DNA of 64,000 bases from an uncultured Collinsella sp. (GTDB lineage Bacteria > Actinomycetota > Coriobacteriia > Coriobacteriales > Coriobacteriaceae): NCBI GenBank assembly GCA_902493855.1, contig CABUQV010000004.1, positions 1-64,000 on the forward strand, written 5' to 3'. The first letter of the stretch is position 1. Each line of letters begins with the position of its first letter. The position numbers and the translations under genes are program-made. Below, in pieces: positions 14,837 through 23,265 of this stretch. The notes beneath the pieces are model-generated. The model did no database searches. It worked only from the letters and a program-made list of their open reading frames with translations, and had not been told where the DNA came from.

Positions 14837-15188
14837 TTGACCACCAATCCTCGAAGTAGTTGTTTTCGCATCTGACGCTCTATTGTGACGCAGTGCGGGG
14901 TTGAGGTTGTGCCTTCATTGCATATCGTATTAAAGATGATTCTCATTCTCAATAATAATTTTTTGTTATCAGACCATTCTTCAGCTGAAATAACGCATTT
15001 CCGCAGGTCAGGAAAGTGTCTGGTCAAAATAACATCTAACTTTTCTTTTGGTCAACCGTTTACCGCTAAATTCCTACCGTTCGTCTGCATTACGCAATGT
15101 ACCTGCGGATATACGAGATGGTGGACAGCGTGTTACCATGAGAAAAAATTGTTATGAACATTTCCGATTTCACCCCAAGGAGTTGCCC
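14837..15188. promoter_or_regulatory. Divergent control region between permease and regulator
   Basis: This 352-base intergenic region is A+T-rich in its centre (14930-15000) and should contain promoters in both directions. It includes a Fur-like heptad pair (GATTCTCATTCTCA at about 14938-14951), matching about 11 of 14 consensus positions, which is suggestive only. I saw no purine or other riboswitch fold. The mapped YheO start at 15189 makes the region larger than a start at 15048 would. Confidence 0.5.
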
Positions 15189-15845
15189 GTGAACGAGACC
15201 GTACGTCGCTTTTTGCCGATGGTCGATTTCCTGGAGCAGATACTCGGTAAGAACAGCGAAATCGTGCTGCACGATTTCTCGGATCCCGACCACGCCATCG
15301 TCGATATTCGCAACGGCATCGTGAGCGGCCGCAAGGTCGGCGGCCCCGCCACCGATCTGGCACTCAAGATCATGCACGACGCCAAGTATCGCGACCTGCC
15401 GTTTATTACGGGCTACGAGGGGCGCGGTGCCGGTGGCAAGACGCTGGAGTCGGCGACGTACTTTATCCGCGAGAATGACGAGATCGTCGGTATGCTCTGC
15501 GTCAACACCGACCTCTCGACCGTGCGCTCCATCAACGCCATGGCGCAGCAGCTCATGGCATGCTTCGACGCGGCGCCGACGCGCACGGAGCCCGCCCCTA
15601 TCGAGGTCGAAAGCCTTTCGGAGTCTACACAGGAGCTCATCGACCGCAGCATTGCCGAGTTGCTGAGCGCGCGCGGGCTGGATGTAGCGTCGCTTGGTCA
15701 GAGCGACCGCGTGGACGTCATTCGCCACCTCAACGGTAACGGGGTGTTCATGCTCAAGGGCGCCGTGGCCTGCGCCGCCGCCGCGCTGGGCATCTCTGAG
15801 CCCAGCGTCTACCGCTACCTGCAAAAAGTCCGCAAGGAAGGCTAA
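15189..15845 (+). CDS. YheO-type PAS/HTH transcriptional regulator
   Basis: The 218-residue protein has an N-terminal YheO-like PAS domain (about 1-115; motifs VLHDFSDPDHAIVDIRNG and GRKVGGPATDLAL). A C-terminal helix-turn-helix (about 165-215) ends with AAAALGISEPSVYRYLQKVR. Such regulators bind small molecules and control adjacent metabolic genes. Divergent orientation to the purine permease operon suggests it senses a purine or intermediate and controls that operon. I chose GTG at 15189 because AAGGAG lies 6 bases upstream and the product then begins at the PAS domain; upstream ATGs at 15048 and 15138 lack good ribosome-binding sites. A bidirectional terminator follows. Confidence 0.8.
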   Translation: MNETVRRFLPMVDFLEQILGKNSEIVLHDFSDPDHAIVDIRNGIVSGRKVGGPATDLALKIMHDAKYRDLPFITGYEGRGAGGKTLESATYFIRENDEIVGMLCVNTDLSTVRSINAMAQQLMACFDAAPTRTEPAPIEVESLSESTQELIDRSIAELLSARGLDVASLGQSDRVDVIRHLNGNGVFMLKGAVACAAAALGISEPSVYRYLQKVRKEG

Positions 15846-15888
15846 CGAGCAAAATGGAGTGCGGCTCCACAAGCGATCCGTCACTTGA

Positions 15889-15928
15889 TAAAAGACCCTG
15901 CAGCTCGCACGCGCTGCAGGGTCTTTTT
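15889..15928. terminator. Bidirectional terminator
   Basis: AAGACCCTGCAG (15892-15903) pairs with CTGCAGGGTCTT, followed by TTTTT on the plus strand. The minus strand reads TTTT after the same stem. It serves the YheO gene (plus) and ridA (minus), which converge here. Confidence 0.85.
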
Positions 15929-15957
15929 GCATGTCATGTTTAGTTGTGGCCAACGCC

Positions 15958-16335
15958 TTAGAGAGCGGCAACGACCTCGATCTCGACCAGACCGCCAGCC
16001 GGAAGGGCGGCAACCTGGAAGGCGCTGCGCGCGGGGAACGGGGCCTCAAACTTGGAGGCGTAGATCTCGTTCACGGCGGCGAAGTCGGCGATGTCGGCCA
16101 GGTAGACCGTGGTCTTGACGACATCGGCAAAGGTAGCGCCGGCAGCGGTCAGCAGGGCCTCGACGTTGGCGAGGGACTGCTTGGCCTGGGCCTCGACGCC
16201 CTCGGGCATCTTGCCGGTCGCGGGATCGATGCCCAGCTGGCCGGACAGGAACACCATGTTGCCGGCCTGGATACCGGGGGAATACGGGCCGATGGCTGCG
16301 GGTGCGTTATCGGAAGACACGACGGTCTTGCTCAT
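15958..16335 (-). CDS. ridA: RidA family reactive enamine/imine deaminase
   Basis: The 125-residue product is a canonical RidA (YjgF/YER057c/UK114) protein. It has IGPYSPGI near 15-22, FLSGQLGIDPATG, and the C-terminal RSAFQVAALP with the arginine that binds the substrate carboxylate. Family members hydrolyse 2-aminoacrylate and related enamines formed by PLP enzymes, protecting them from damage; trimeric and cytosolic. AAGGAG lies 6 bases before the ATG at 16335. The mRNA begins with a perfect hairpin driven by a clear sigma-70 promoter. Confidence 0.9.
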   Translation of the reverse strand: MSKTVVSSDNAPAAIGPYSPGIQAGNMVFLSGQLGIDPATGKMPEGVEAQAKQSLANVEALLTAAGATFADVVKTTVYLADIADFAAVNEIYASKFEAPFPARSAFQVAALPAGGLVEIEVVAAL

Positions 16336-16368
16336 GTTTTTCTCCTTACGATCAATTGAGAGAGCGTG

Positions 16369-16453
16369 AGCGCGGTGTTCACACCGGGAGGCACAGTTCG
16401 GTCTGAACACCGCGCTTGATTGGGATAGTACTCAAGGTTTCTGTTTGATGCAA
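16369..16453 (-). promoter_or_regulatory. ridA promoter and 5'-terminal hairpin
   Basis: The minus strand has TTGCAT (16448-16453) and TACTAT (16425-16430) separated by 17 bases. Transcription should begin near 16418. AGCGCGGTGTTCA and its exact complement (16369-16381 and 16404-16416) then form a 13-bp hairpin at the very 5' end of the message. It may stabilise the mRNA or act as an operator on DNA. Confidence 0.7.
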
Positions 16454-16635
16454 GAATATTATCAGCTTGCGAGAATATTTTATCGCCCAACGGTTTCCCC
16501 GAACCGCTGAACGGTTCTCATGTGGAGCAGCCAGTCCAAGCTGCTGAAGACTTTGTCCTGCTTAGGCTGCGGGCGTCGCCCACCGCAGCGACGCCACTAT
16601 ACTTTTGAATATCTGAGCATTTTGAAAGGCAGGAT
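16417..16635. other. Intergenic region ridA / U32 gene
   Basis: Apart from the ridA promoter, the plus strand has a TATACT -10 near 16599 and an 8-bp inverted repeat GGCGTCGC...GCGACGCC just upstream of it. These probably drive the U32 gene. No additional gene is seen. Confidence 0.45.
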
Positions 16636-19128
16636 ATGACCGCAACCGCCAGCCGAACCACTAACCGCAGGCCCGAGCTTTTGGCCCCCGCCGGAGGCCC
16701 GGAGCCCTTTGCCGCCGCGCTCGCCGCCGGGGCAGACGCCATCTACTGCGGCATGGGCAGCTTCAACGCCCGCCGCAAGGCAACCAACTTTACCGACGAG
16801 GCCTTTGAGCAAGCCTGCCGCGCCGCGCATCTAGCCGGGTCGCGCGTCTACGTCACGGTCAACATCGTCATCAAGCAGTCCGAGATGGGCGATGCACTGC
16901 AGCTCATTCATCGCTGCTCCACGCTGGGCGCCGATGCCTTCATTATCCAGGACTGGGGTCTGTTCTTTGAGTCCAAGCGCACCATGCCCGGCATCGAGAC
17001 ACATATCTCGACCCAGGCGAACATCCACGACGACCGCGGAACCCTTTGGTGCCGTGAGCAGGGCGCCGACCGCGTGACTCTCTCGCGCGAGCTCTCCATC
17101 GACGAAATCGCCGCCATTCACGACGCCGCGCCCGATGTGGACCTTGAAGTCTTTAGCCACGGTGCCATCTGCTTTTGCTACTCGGGCCTGTGCCTGCTGT
17201 CGAGCTTTGCCATGGCGGGACGATCGGCCAACCGCGGCATGTGCGCCCAGCCCTGCCGCCTGCCCTACGAGTTGATCGACGAGAACGGTCGCGCGCTCTC
17301 CCCTGCCGGTCGCGAGCGCGCGCTGTGCCCGCGTGACACCAACACCTCACAGCTTGTTCGCCGTCTGTATGACGCCGGCGCCGCATCGCTCAAGCTCGAG
17401 GGCCGCATGAAGGCACCCGATTACGTGTACTCCATCGTTGATGTGTATCGTCACGAAATTGACGACATGCTATCCGGAGCCGCCGTTGCCAAGGACGAGG
17501 AAGCCGCCCGCCAGCGCCAGCTCAAGCGCTGCTTCAACCGCGACTTTACGCACGCCTATCAGGACGGCACCTCGGGCGACGAGATGATGAGCTATGAGCG
17601 TTCCAACAACCGCGGCCAGATCGTGGGCACGGTGCTGGGCAGCCGCCCGGCCAACCGCGATGTGCGCGGCCTCAAGTCCGACGACCGCCGTCGCCGCGCC
17701 GCCATCGCCCGCATTGAGCTGTTTGAGCCCGTGGGCAAAGGCGACCTGCTGGAGCTTCGCCACGATAACGAGTTTGACCAGTTCCTGACCACCATTGCCG
17801 CCGATGATGCCGCCGCCGGTGACATCATTGAGTGCCGCGTGCCCCGTAGCATGCCCGAGGGCTGCCGCGTGCGCGTGATTCGAAGCCAGAGCGCCATTGA
17901 CGCCGCCGGCGCCGCGCTCAAGCGCGATGTGCTGCGCCGCCGAGCTGTTGACGTGTCCGTCGTGGCGCGCCTGGGCGAGCCGTTTACTGTCACACTCACC
18001 TGCTGTGACAACCCCGCGCTCACCGCCACCGCCACGGGCTTCACCGTCGAGGCCGCCAAGACCCGCGCCGTCGAGGCATCCGATCTGGTTGAGCACGTCG
18101 GGCGCATGGGCTCCTCTCCCTTTGAGGCCGCGAGCTTTGATGTGGCGCTCGATGAGGGCTGCGGCATGGGCTTCTCCGCCGTGCACAAGGTGCGCGCCGC
18201 CGCTTGTAAGGCGCTGGAAGAGGCCATTCTGGCACCGTACGAGGAGCGCGCAAAAACGCTCGAGTTGCCGGTGCTCGACAAATGTACGCGCCCCATGCCC
18301 AAGCACTACCGCGACGAGCCGCAGATCTGCGCCACCGTCACCTCGCTCGAGGCCGCCGAGGCAGCCCGCGCGGAGGGTGCAACGCGCATCTATATGACCA
18401 CCGACGCGCTCGAGGCTGTCGGACTCTCCCCTGCCGATGCATTTGAGCAGGGTATCGTGCCCGTACTCGACGAGGTCTGCCGCGCCGTCGACCACGAGCG
18501 CGTCGATCCTTGGATCAATGCCGGAGCCACCCTCGCCGTCGGCAATATCTCCGAGCTCGCCGTAGCCGCTCATGCCGGCGCCACGGCCGAGATTCGCTCT
18601 TGCCTGCCGGTGCATAACACGCCCTGCATGGAGGCACTTGCCGAGCGCGGAGCCGGTGCGTTTTGGCTCTCGCCCGAGATCACGCTCGACGAGATCGTCT
18701 CGCTTGGCACCGCCGCGCCCGCAGCCCTGGGCATCACTGTGTTCGGCCGCCCGCGCGTTATGACGAGTGAGCACTGCATCCTGCAGGTGGCCAATGGCTG
18801 CATCCACGATTGCGCTAACTGCCGCCTGCGCGCCCGCAAGCTGTCACTCAAGAATATCGACGGCAAGGTCATGCCCGTACGCACCGACATCCATGGCCGC
18901 TCTCGCCTGTACGACGCCTACCCCATCGACCTCACGCCGCAGGTTCCTCAGCTGCTCGATGCCGGCGTGCGTCGTCTCATGGTAGACGGAACGCTGCTCG
19001 AGACAGATGAGGTGGGCCGTGCCGTCGCCCGCGTCCGTCGTGCCGTCGAAGCAGCACAGGCCGGCCGCAAGCCCGCCGCCCGCCTGCGCGGCGCCACCTC
19101 GGGCTGCATGTTTGTGGGAATTAGCTAA
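16636..19128 (+). CDS. U32 family peptidase-like protein (RlhA/YhbU-like, with extra C-terminal half)
   Basis: The 830-residue protein begins with the U32 signature LLAPAGGPEPFAAALAAGADAIYCG, continues with HISTQAN and SHGAICFCYSGLC, and has the Fe-S cysteine region NRGMCAQPCR (about 200-210). It includes the DUF3656-like segment and a second U32-like half ending near CANCRLRARK. Characterised relatives (RlhA, UbiU, TrhP) carry Fe-S clusters and hydroxylate RNA or quinone precursors, so a hydroxylase role is more likely than proteolysis. It is longer than E. coli RlhA because of the added half. AAAGG lies 6 bases upstream. The following pseudouridine synthase gene, 15 bases away, fits an RNA-modification operon. 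Confidence 0.8.
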   Translation: MTATASRTTNRRPELLAPAGGPEPFAAALAAGADAIYCGMGSFNARRKATNFTDEAFEQACRAAHLAGSRVYVTVNIVIKQSEMGDALQLIHRCSTLGADAFIIQDWGLFFESKRTMPGIETHISTQANIHDDRGTLWCREQGADRVTLSRELSIDEIAAIHDAAPDVDLEVFSHGAICFCYSGLCLLSSFAMAGRSANRGMCAQPCRLPYELIDENGRALSPAGRERALCPRDTNTSQLVRRLYDAGAASLKLEGRMKAPDYVYSIVDVYRHEIDDMLSGAAVAKDEEAARQRQLKRCFNRDFTHAYQDGTSGDEMMSYERSNNRGQIVGTVLGSRPANRDVRGLKSDDRRRRAAIARIELFEPVGKGDLLELRHDNEFDQFLTTIAADDAAAGDIIECRVPRSMPEGCRVRVIRSQSAIDAAGAALKRDVLRRRAVDVSVVARLGEPFTVTLTCCDNPALTATATGFTVEAAKTRAVEASDLVEHVGRMGSSPFEAASFDVALDEGCGMGFSAVHKVRAAACKALEEAILAPYEERAKTLELPVLDKCTRPMPKHYRDEPQICATVTSLEAAEAARAEGATRIYMTTDALEAVGLSPADAFEQGIVPVLDEVCRAVDHERVDPWINAGATLAVGNISELAVAAHAGATAEIRSCLPVHNTPCMEALAERGAGAFWLSPEITLDEIVSLGTAAPAALGITVFGRPRVMTSEHCILQVANGCIHDCANCRLRARKLSLKNIDGKVMPVRTDIHGRSRLYDAYPIDLTPQVPQLLDAGVRRLMVDGTLLETDEVGRAVARVRRAVEAAQAGRKPAARLRGATSGCMFVGIS

Positions 19129-19143
19129 CCGAAAGGCTTACAC

Positions 19144-19803
19144 GTGAACGAAGAACCTCAAGTCCTTTACTGCGACGCCTGGCTCATGGCCATCGACAAG
19201 CCCGCCGGCATGATCGTCCACGGCGACGGCACCGGCGAGCGCACGCTCACCGACTACGCCAGCGACCTGCTGCTGGCGATGGGTGACGGCTTTGCCGCGA
19301 CCGACATGCAGCCGCTCAACCGCCTGGACCGCAACACCACCGGCGTGGTGTTGTTTTCGCTCGACAAACAGACGCAGCCCGCCTTTGACCAAATGGTCAT
19401 CGACCACGCCTTCGAAAAGCACTATCTGGCGCTGGCCGAGGGCAAGATCGACTGGAACGAGAAGCTCATCGACAAGCCCATCGCCCGCGACCGTCACGAC
19501 AGCCGAAAGATGCGCGTCGGCGCCAGCGGCAAGCCGTCTCAAACTCGCGTGAAGGTGCTCAAACGTCTTAAGAGCCGTCGTGGCCTGCCCGCGCGCTCGT
19601 ATATCGATGTCGAGTTGCTCACCGGCCGCAAGCACCAAATCCGTGTGCACCTGGCAAGCGAGCATCATCCCCTGGTTGGCGACGACCTGTACGGAACGCC
19701 GCGCCCCTGCGGCCTGATGCTCCACGCCCACAGCGTGTCCTTCACGCATCCCGTAACCGGCGAGCACATCCACATCGAAGCCCCCTGCCCCTGGGAGCCC
19801 TAA
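19144..19803 (+). CDS. RluA-family pseudouridine synthase
   Basis: The 219-residue enzyme has the RluA-family catalytic motif NRLDRNTTG (aspartate in RLD) near 58-66, and the TGRKHQIRVHL and HAHSVSFTHP motifs toward the C-terminus. It lacks an N-terminal S4 RNA-binding domain, so substrate choice must come from the catalytic domain. It isomerises uridine in rRNA or tRNA; the exact site cannot be inferred. Start is GTG, with GAAAGG 7 bases upstream and 15 bases after the U32 stop codon, indicating an operon. Confidence 0.85.
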   Translation: MNEEPQVLYCDAWLMAIDKPAGMIVHGDGTGERTLTDYASDLLLAMGDGFAATDMQPLNRLDRNTTGVVLFSLDKQTQPAFDQMVIDHAFEKHYLALAEGKIDWNEKLIDKPIARDRHDSRKMRVGASGKPSQTRVKVLKRLKSRRGLPARSYIDVELLTGRKHQIRVHLASEHHPLVGDDLYGTPRPCGLMLHAHSVSFTHPVTGEHIHIEAPCPWEP

Positions 19804-19843
19804 ACCACCACAATGGGGACAGGCACCTTTGTGGTGGTTTTGC
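19802..19843 (+). terminator. Terminator-type hairpin with GGGACAG loop, copy 1
   Basis: AAACCACCACAA overlaps the stop codon of the pseudouridine synthase and pairs with TTGTGGTGGTTT; the stem is followed by TTTT. The loop contains GGGGACAGGCACC. A near copy lies at 20092-20135. Confidence 0.65.
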
Positions 19844-19868
19844 CGCAATGGTTCAACCGCGGTCCCAA

Positions 19869-20009
19869 AATGTCTCGATCTGTAACAGTTAGAACCCATT
19901 TTCCGGTCTATCTGTTACAGATCGAGACATTCAAATCCCCCTTAAGGGAAAATCTCAATCTGTAACACCTAGCCCACTTTTAACGGTCCAGTTGTTACAG
20001 ACTTAGACA
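19869..20009. repeat. Two tandem TCTGTAACA hairpins
   Basis: The first hairpin has 20-bp perfect arms, 19869-19888 and 19912-19931 (TGTCTCGATCTGTAACAG and complement). A second, degenerate version of the same motif pairs at 19953-19967 with 19994-20008. Neither overlaps a gene. They look like a dispersed intergenic repeat or paired operator sites. Confidence 0.6.
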
Positions 20010-20024
20010 AACCGGCAGACAACG

Positions 20025-20064
20025 AAAGCGGCAACGCCCGTGATGGACGTTGCCGCTTTTCTAT
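20025..20064 (+). terminator. Terminator, plus strand
   Basis: AAAGCGGCAACG pairs with CGTTGCCGCTTT and is followed by TCTATT. The stem is strong and its A-rich 5' side makes it potentially bidirectional. Confidence 0.65.
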
Positions 20065-20091
20065 TGAGAAAACTACTCGGTTTTCGTTACT

Positions 20092-20135
20092 AACCACCAC
20101 AATGGGGACAGGCACCTTCGTGGTGGTTTTGGCCT
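20092..20135. terminator. Terminator-type hairpin with GGGACAG loop, copy 2
   Basis: AACCACCAC and GTGGTGGTT flank the same GGGGACAGGCACC loop as copy 1, 290 bases away. On the minus strand it sits just after the DeoR-family gene's stop codon. Confidence 0.6.
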
Positions 20136-20145
20136 TGTCTCGCTG

Positions 20146-20892
20146 TTAGACAGTGATGACGTTGTCCATTGCCCGGTACTTGGCGGGGACCTCGCCCGCA
20201 GTGATAATCGTTGCGTCGCGGAAGTCCGCGAACTTGACGGGCGCCACCATGCCAAATTTACTGGCGTCCGAGATTACAAAGCGTTTGGCGGTATGGCGCA
20301 TCGAGATACGCTTGACCTGTGCTTCCTCGATATCGGGCGCCGTGAAGCCCTGCTCGGCGGCAATGCCGTTAGAGCCCCAAAAGCCACAGTTGAAGTTGTA
20401 GCGGTCTAAGGTTGCCAAGGCATCGGGGCCAACGAGCGCCTCGGTCTCGGGTTTGAGCTCGCCGCCCAACACCACGGTACGCATGCCGCGCAAAGCAAGG
20501 TGCTGAGCATGGAGCACGGAATCGGTCACATAGGTGACATCTTCAAGGTGTGGAAGATGCTCGATGAGCCTCAGCGTCGTCGAGCCCGAGTCGATGTATA
20601 CAAAGCTCTCGGGCTCCACAAGCGCCGCCGCACGGGCGCAGATACGCTCCTTGTCGTCGTTATGGAGGTCGCTGCGCTCATTAAGCGTTAGGTCGCGCGT
20701 CACGTGCGCGCGCTCAAGACTCGTCGCTCCACCGTGGACCTTGGCGATGCGATGAGCTCGGTCGAGCGTCTGCAGGTCGCGCCGAATGGTAGACGCCGTC
20801 ACGCCCAGGGCTTCGGCAAGCTCCGGCACGGTAACCGAGCCGGCCTGCTGCACCATCGACACGATCGCGTTGAGCCTATCTTCCGCAAGCAT
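20146..20892 (-). CDS. DeoR-family transcriptional regulator
   Basis: The 248-residue protein shows the DeoR layout: N-terminal winged HTH (residues 4-57, with VTVPELAEALGVTASTIRRDL and the HGGA hinge near 54-57) and a C-terminal sensor domain with DSGSTT near 101-106 and LGGELKPET. DeoR proteins usually bind phosphorylated sugars and repress the adjacent operon. GAGGAGGAG lies 8 bases upstream of the ATG. Only 3 bases separate it from the Gfo/Idh/MocA gene ahead of it, so both are co-transcribed and the regulator probably controls its own operon. Confidence 0.9.
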   Translation of the reverse strand: MLAEDRLNAIVSMVQQAGSVTVPELAEALGVTASTIRRDLQTLDRAHRIAKVHGGATSLERAHVTRDLTLNERSDLHNDDKERICARAAALVEPESFVYIDSGSTTLRLIEHLPHLEDVTYVTDSVLHAQHLALRGMRTVVLGGELKPETEALVGPDALATLDRYNFNCGFWGSNGIAAEQGFTAPDIEEAQVKRISMRHTAKRFVISDASKFGMVAPVKFADFRDATIITAGEVPAKYRAMDNVITV

Positions 20893-20895
20893 CGC

Positions 20896-21975
20896 TTACT
20901 CCTCCTCGGGGTACACAACTCCCCAGTCGGCGCGGAGCTTGGTCATAAGCTCCATAACATCAGAAGCATAATCCAGCAGCTCGCGCTTGGAGTCGTCGCC
21001 GGCAACGGCCTTCTCCAGGTCGGCCATCTCATAGCACAGGGCGTAAGCCTCGGTGCCGGCGTGGACCTCCTCGCGGTGGCCGTCCGCAGTCCACACGATG
21101 GTCGCGTGATCGGCACGCGGATATTCATTGACCTCGATGTAGCACTTGTCGAAGCTGATGACCGAGCGCTTGGGCTGCTTGGAGTGGAGCGTAAGGCTCA
21201 CGACGCCCAGCTGCTGCTCGGCATTTCGGCAGACGATGCCACCCGCGACGTCAACGCCAGTCTCGCAGGTGTTGCCCAGCGAAACGACCTCAGCGGGCTG
21301 GCTTGCCATAAAGAGGCGCATGACGGACAGGGCATAGACGCCAATATCGAGCATGGCACCGCCAGCAAGGTTGCGATTGTAAAAGCGGTTGGTCAGGTCG
21401 CCGTACTCCTTGTAGCTGCCAAAGTTGAGCTGGGCGAGGTTCATGCGTCCAAAGTCGCCGGCATCCATGCGGCGGCGCAGCTCCTGATACAAGGGCATGT
21501 GGAGCACCGTGGTGGCATCCATAAGGACCACGTTGTGCTCGTCGGCGATGGCACGGGCCTCGTCGAGCTCGGCAGAGTTGAGGGTAATGGCCTTCTCGCA
21601 GAGTACGTGCTTACCAGCTGCCAGAGCGGCTCGCAGGTAGGTGATATGCGTGTTGTGCGGCGTGGTGATATAGACTGCGTCAATGTTCGGATCGGCGTAG
21701 AGGTCCTCGACCGTTTCATAGACCTTCTCGATGCCATATTGCTCAGCAAAAGCCTGAGCCTTGGACAGCGTGCGGTTGGCGACGCCCGCAAGCTTGCGAC
21801 CGGCAAGAGCGAGAGACTGGGCCATCTGGTTGGCGATAATGCCGCACCCGATCACAGCCCAACGAAGCTCGGGAGCCGTAAAGATATCATCGGGGAATGG
21901 CTTGTCCTGGACCGAAGTGAACGCTGCTTTTGCGGCTGCTTCGGCGTCGAGCGGAGCCTGTTTGGAATCTGCCAT
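20896..21975 (-). CDS. Gfo/Idh/MocA family NAD(P)-dependent oxidoreductase
   Basis: The 359-residue protein has an N-terminal Rossmann fold (VIGCGIIANQMAQSL near 33-47), the family motif CEKAIT (about 128-133) and a C-terminal alpha/beta substrate domain. Relatives oxidise sugars, inositols or diols such as trans-1,2-dihydrobenzenediol; the substrate cannot be fixed from sequence. The linked DeoR regulator favours a sugar or polyol. GGAGG lies 7 bases upstream. The upstream region has a perfect 18-bp palindrome (22031-22048). Confidence 0.85.
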   Translation of the reverse strand: MADSKQAPLDAEAAAKAAFTSVQDKPFPDDIFTAPELRWAVIGCGIIANQMAQSLALAGRKLAGVANRTLSKAQAFAEQYGIEKVYETVEDLYADPNIDAVYITTPHNTHITYLRAALAAGKHVLCEKAITLNSAELDEARAIADEHNVVLMDATTVLHMPLYQELRRRMDAGDFGRMNLAQLNFGSYKEYGDLTNRFYNRNLAGGAMLDIGVYALSVMRLFMASQPAEVVSLGNTCETGVDVAGGIVCRNAEQQLGVVSLTLHSKQPKRSVISFDKCYIEVNEYPRADHATIVWTADGHREEVHAGTEAYALCYEMADLEKAVAGDDSKRELLDYASDVMELMTKLRADWGVVYPEEE

Positions 21976-22395
21976 TATGTGCCTCCTGAGTCATCGGAAG
22001 TCCTTCATTTCCAACAGCCTTATATTCGCACAAATGCGCGCGCATTTGCTTGTATTTGCGTGTTTATTTGTTTATCGGTCATTATTTAACCATAGTTAGC
22101 AGATATTTGCGCGGCCATGCGCATCATCGCGCAAGACTCTGCGCGTAAATGCGCATGCGACAAACCTTGTGAAACATATAGGGGCGGAGCACCATAGCCC
22201 TAAAGACAGAGCCAGCTGCATTACTTCACCCCTCTGGGGGCACCAGACATCAAAGGACTGTCCCTAGGTGCCGCTTTCGTTGAAGCCTATCCCAGATGGC
22301 CAGATATACAAATCTAAAGACTGTCCCCATCAACTAGCCGTTTAAGAACATCCCCAACGACAAGTCATTTAAGTCTGTCCCCAATGAGTAGGGAT
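21976..22395. other. Intergenic region with palindrome and GGGACAG motifs
   Basis: Near the oxidoreductase start it holds a perfect 18-bp palindrome CAAATGCGC|GCGCATTTG (22031-22048), a TATA-rich stretch and repeated TTTGTTTAT-like sequence, probable DeoR-type operator and promoter. From 22250 to 22385 it has three to four spaced copies of GGACTGTCCC or CTGTCCCCA-type motifs. No gene is seen. Confidence 0.55.
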
Positions 22396-22431
22396 AGAAA
22401 AAGGCCCGGGTGCCTTGGGGCATCCGGGCCT
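22396..22431 (-). terminator. Terminator of the S10 operon
   Basis: On the minus strand GGCCCGGATGCC pairs with GGCACCCGGGCC and is followed by TTTTTCTAT. It lies 29 bases past the rplX stop, so this ribosomal operon ends after L24 and does not continue into rplE. Confidence 0.85.
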
Positions 22432-22459
22432 TTGCTAGCAACTTGATGTTGCGGGCAGC

Positions 22460-22765
22460 TTAGAACTTGTGGCCGCACTTCTTGCAGACGCGCAGCTTGT
22501 TCTTGCCGTCCTTCTCGTGACCGACGCGGGTAACCTTACCGCACTCGGGGCAAACGAGATTGACGTTGGAGGCGTCGATAGGAGCCTCCTGCGAAACGAT
22601 GCCGCCCTGCTGGTTGGCAGCGTTGGGCTTGACGGCCTTCTTGACGACCGAAACGCCCTCGACAACGACCTTGTTCTCGGCGGGGAGAGCACGCAGGACA
22701 ACGCCCTGCTTGCCGCGATCCTTACCAGAGAGAACCTGGACCTTATCGCCCTTCTTGATATACAT
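22460..22765 (-). CDS. rplX: 50S ribosomal protein L24
   Basis: This 101-residue protein of the large subunit initiates 50S assembly on 23S rRNA domain I. It has the KOW motif (KKGDKVQVLSGKDRGKQG, residues 4-21). Two C-terminal CxxC pairs (CPEC, CKKC) could hold zinc, a form of L24 found in some lineages. It is the last gene of the operon; rplE, rpsN and rpsH do not follow. The gap to rplN is 13 bases. Confidence 0.95.
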   Translation of the reverse strand: MYIKKGDKVQVLSGKDRGKQGVVLRALPAENKVVVEGVSVVKKAVKPNAANQQGGIVSQEAPIDASNVNLVCPECGKVTRVGHEKDGKNKLRVCKKCGHKF

Positions 22766-22778
22766 ATATCTCCCCTAA

Positions 22779-23147
22779 CTACAGGGTCTCGGGAGCGAGC
22801 GAGACGATCTTCATGTACTTCTTGTCACGAAGCTCGCGAGCGACAGGCCCGAAGATACGGGTGCCGACGGGCGAACCATCGTTGTTGATGACAACGCAGG
22901 CGTTCTCATCAAAGCGAATGTAGGAGCCATCCTTGCGGCGGATCTCCTTAACGGTGCGAACGACGACGCAACGGACAACGTCCTTCTTCTTGACGTTGGC
23001 GCCAGGGGTAGCCTCCTGGACAGCACCGATGAACACATCGCCGATGCCTGCATAACGACGCTTGGAACCGCCAAGCACCTTGATGCAGCGAATCTTGCGA
23101 GCGCCGGAGTTGTCGGCGACGTTCAGCATGGTTTGCATCTGAATCAT
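22779..23147 (-). CDS. rplN: 50S ribosomal protein L14
   Basis: The 122-residue protein has the L14 signature at the start (MIQMQTMLNVADNSGARK) and the typical ERKD-like C-terminus. It sits at the 30S-50S interface and binds the silencing factor RsfS in other bacteria. It is separated from rpsQ by 118 bases, a longer gap than elsewhere in the operon. Confidence 0.96.
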   Translation of the reverse strand: MIQMQTMLNVADNSGARKIRCIKVLGGSKRRYAGIGDVFIGAVQEATPGANVKKKDVVRCVVVRTVKEIRRKDGSYIRFDENACVVINNDGSPVGTRIFGPVARELRDKKYMKIVSLAPETL

Positions 23148-23265
23148 GGTAGATGTTCCTCCGAACTAAGAACCGAAGAGAGGTGCGCTGCCTTTATACG
23201 GCCTGTGGTATGCAAGCCAGGCATACGCACATCTTCGGAAACGTACAAGTCGTAAGAGCGACTGC
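23148..23265 (-). other. Gap between rpsQ and rplN
   Basis: The minus strand contains a small inverted repeat GTATGC...GCATAC and a TATAAA box near 23193. An internal promoter for rplN-rplX is possible, but no convincing -35 was found. Confidence 0.3.

Noticed and set aside
14930..14960. Fur/DtxR-type iron box upstream of the permease
   Set aside because: Only about 11 of 14 positions match, and no iron-related gene is adjacent. Retained only as a note in the divergent region.
14837..15188. Purine riboswitch controlling the permease
   Set aside because: No conserved purine aptamer loops or terminator stem were found in the leader on the minus strand.
15048..15188. Longer N-terminus for the YheO-type regulator
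   Set aside because: The GTG at 15189 has AAGGAG at ideal spacing and starts at the conserved PAS domain, whereas the upstream ATGs lack ribosome-binding sites.
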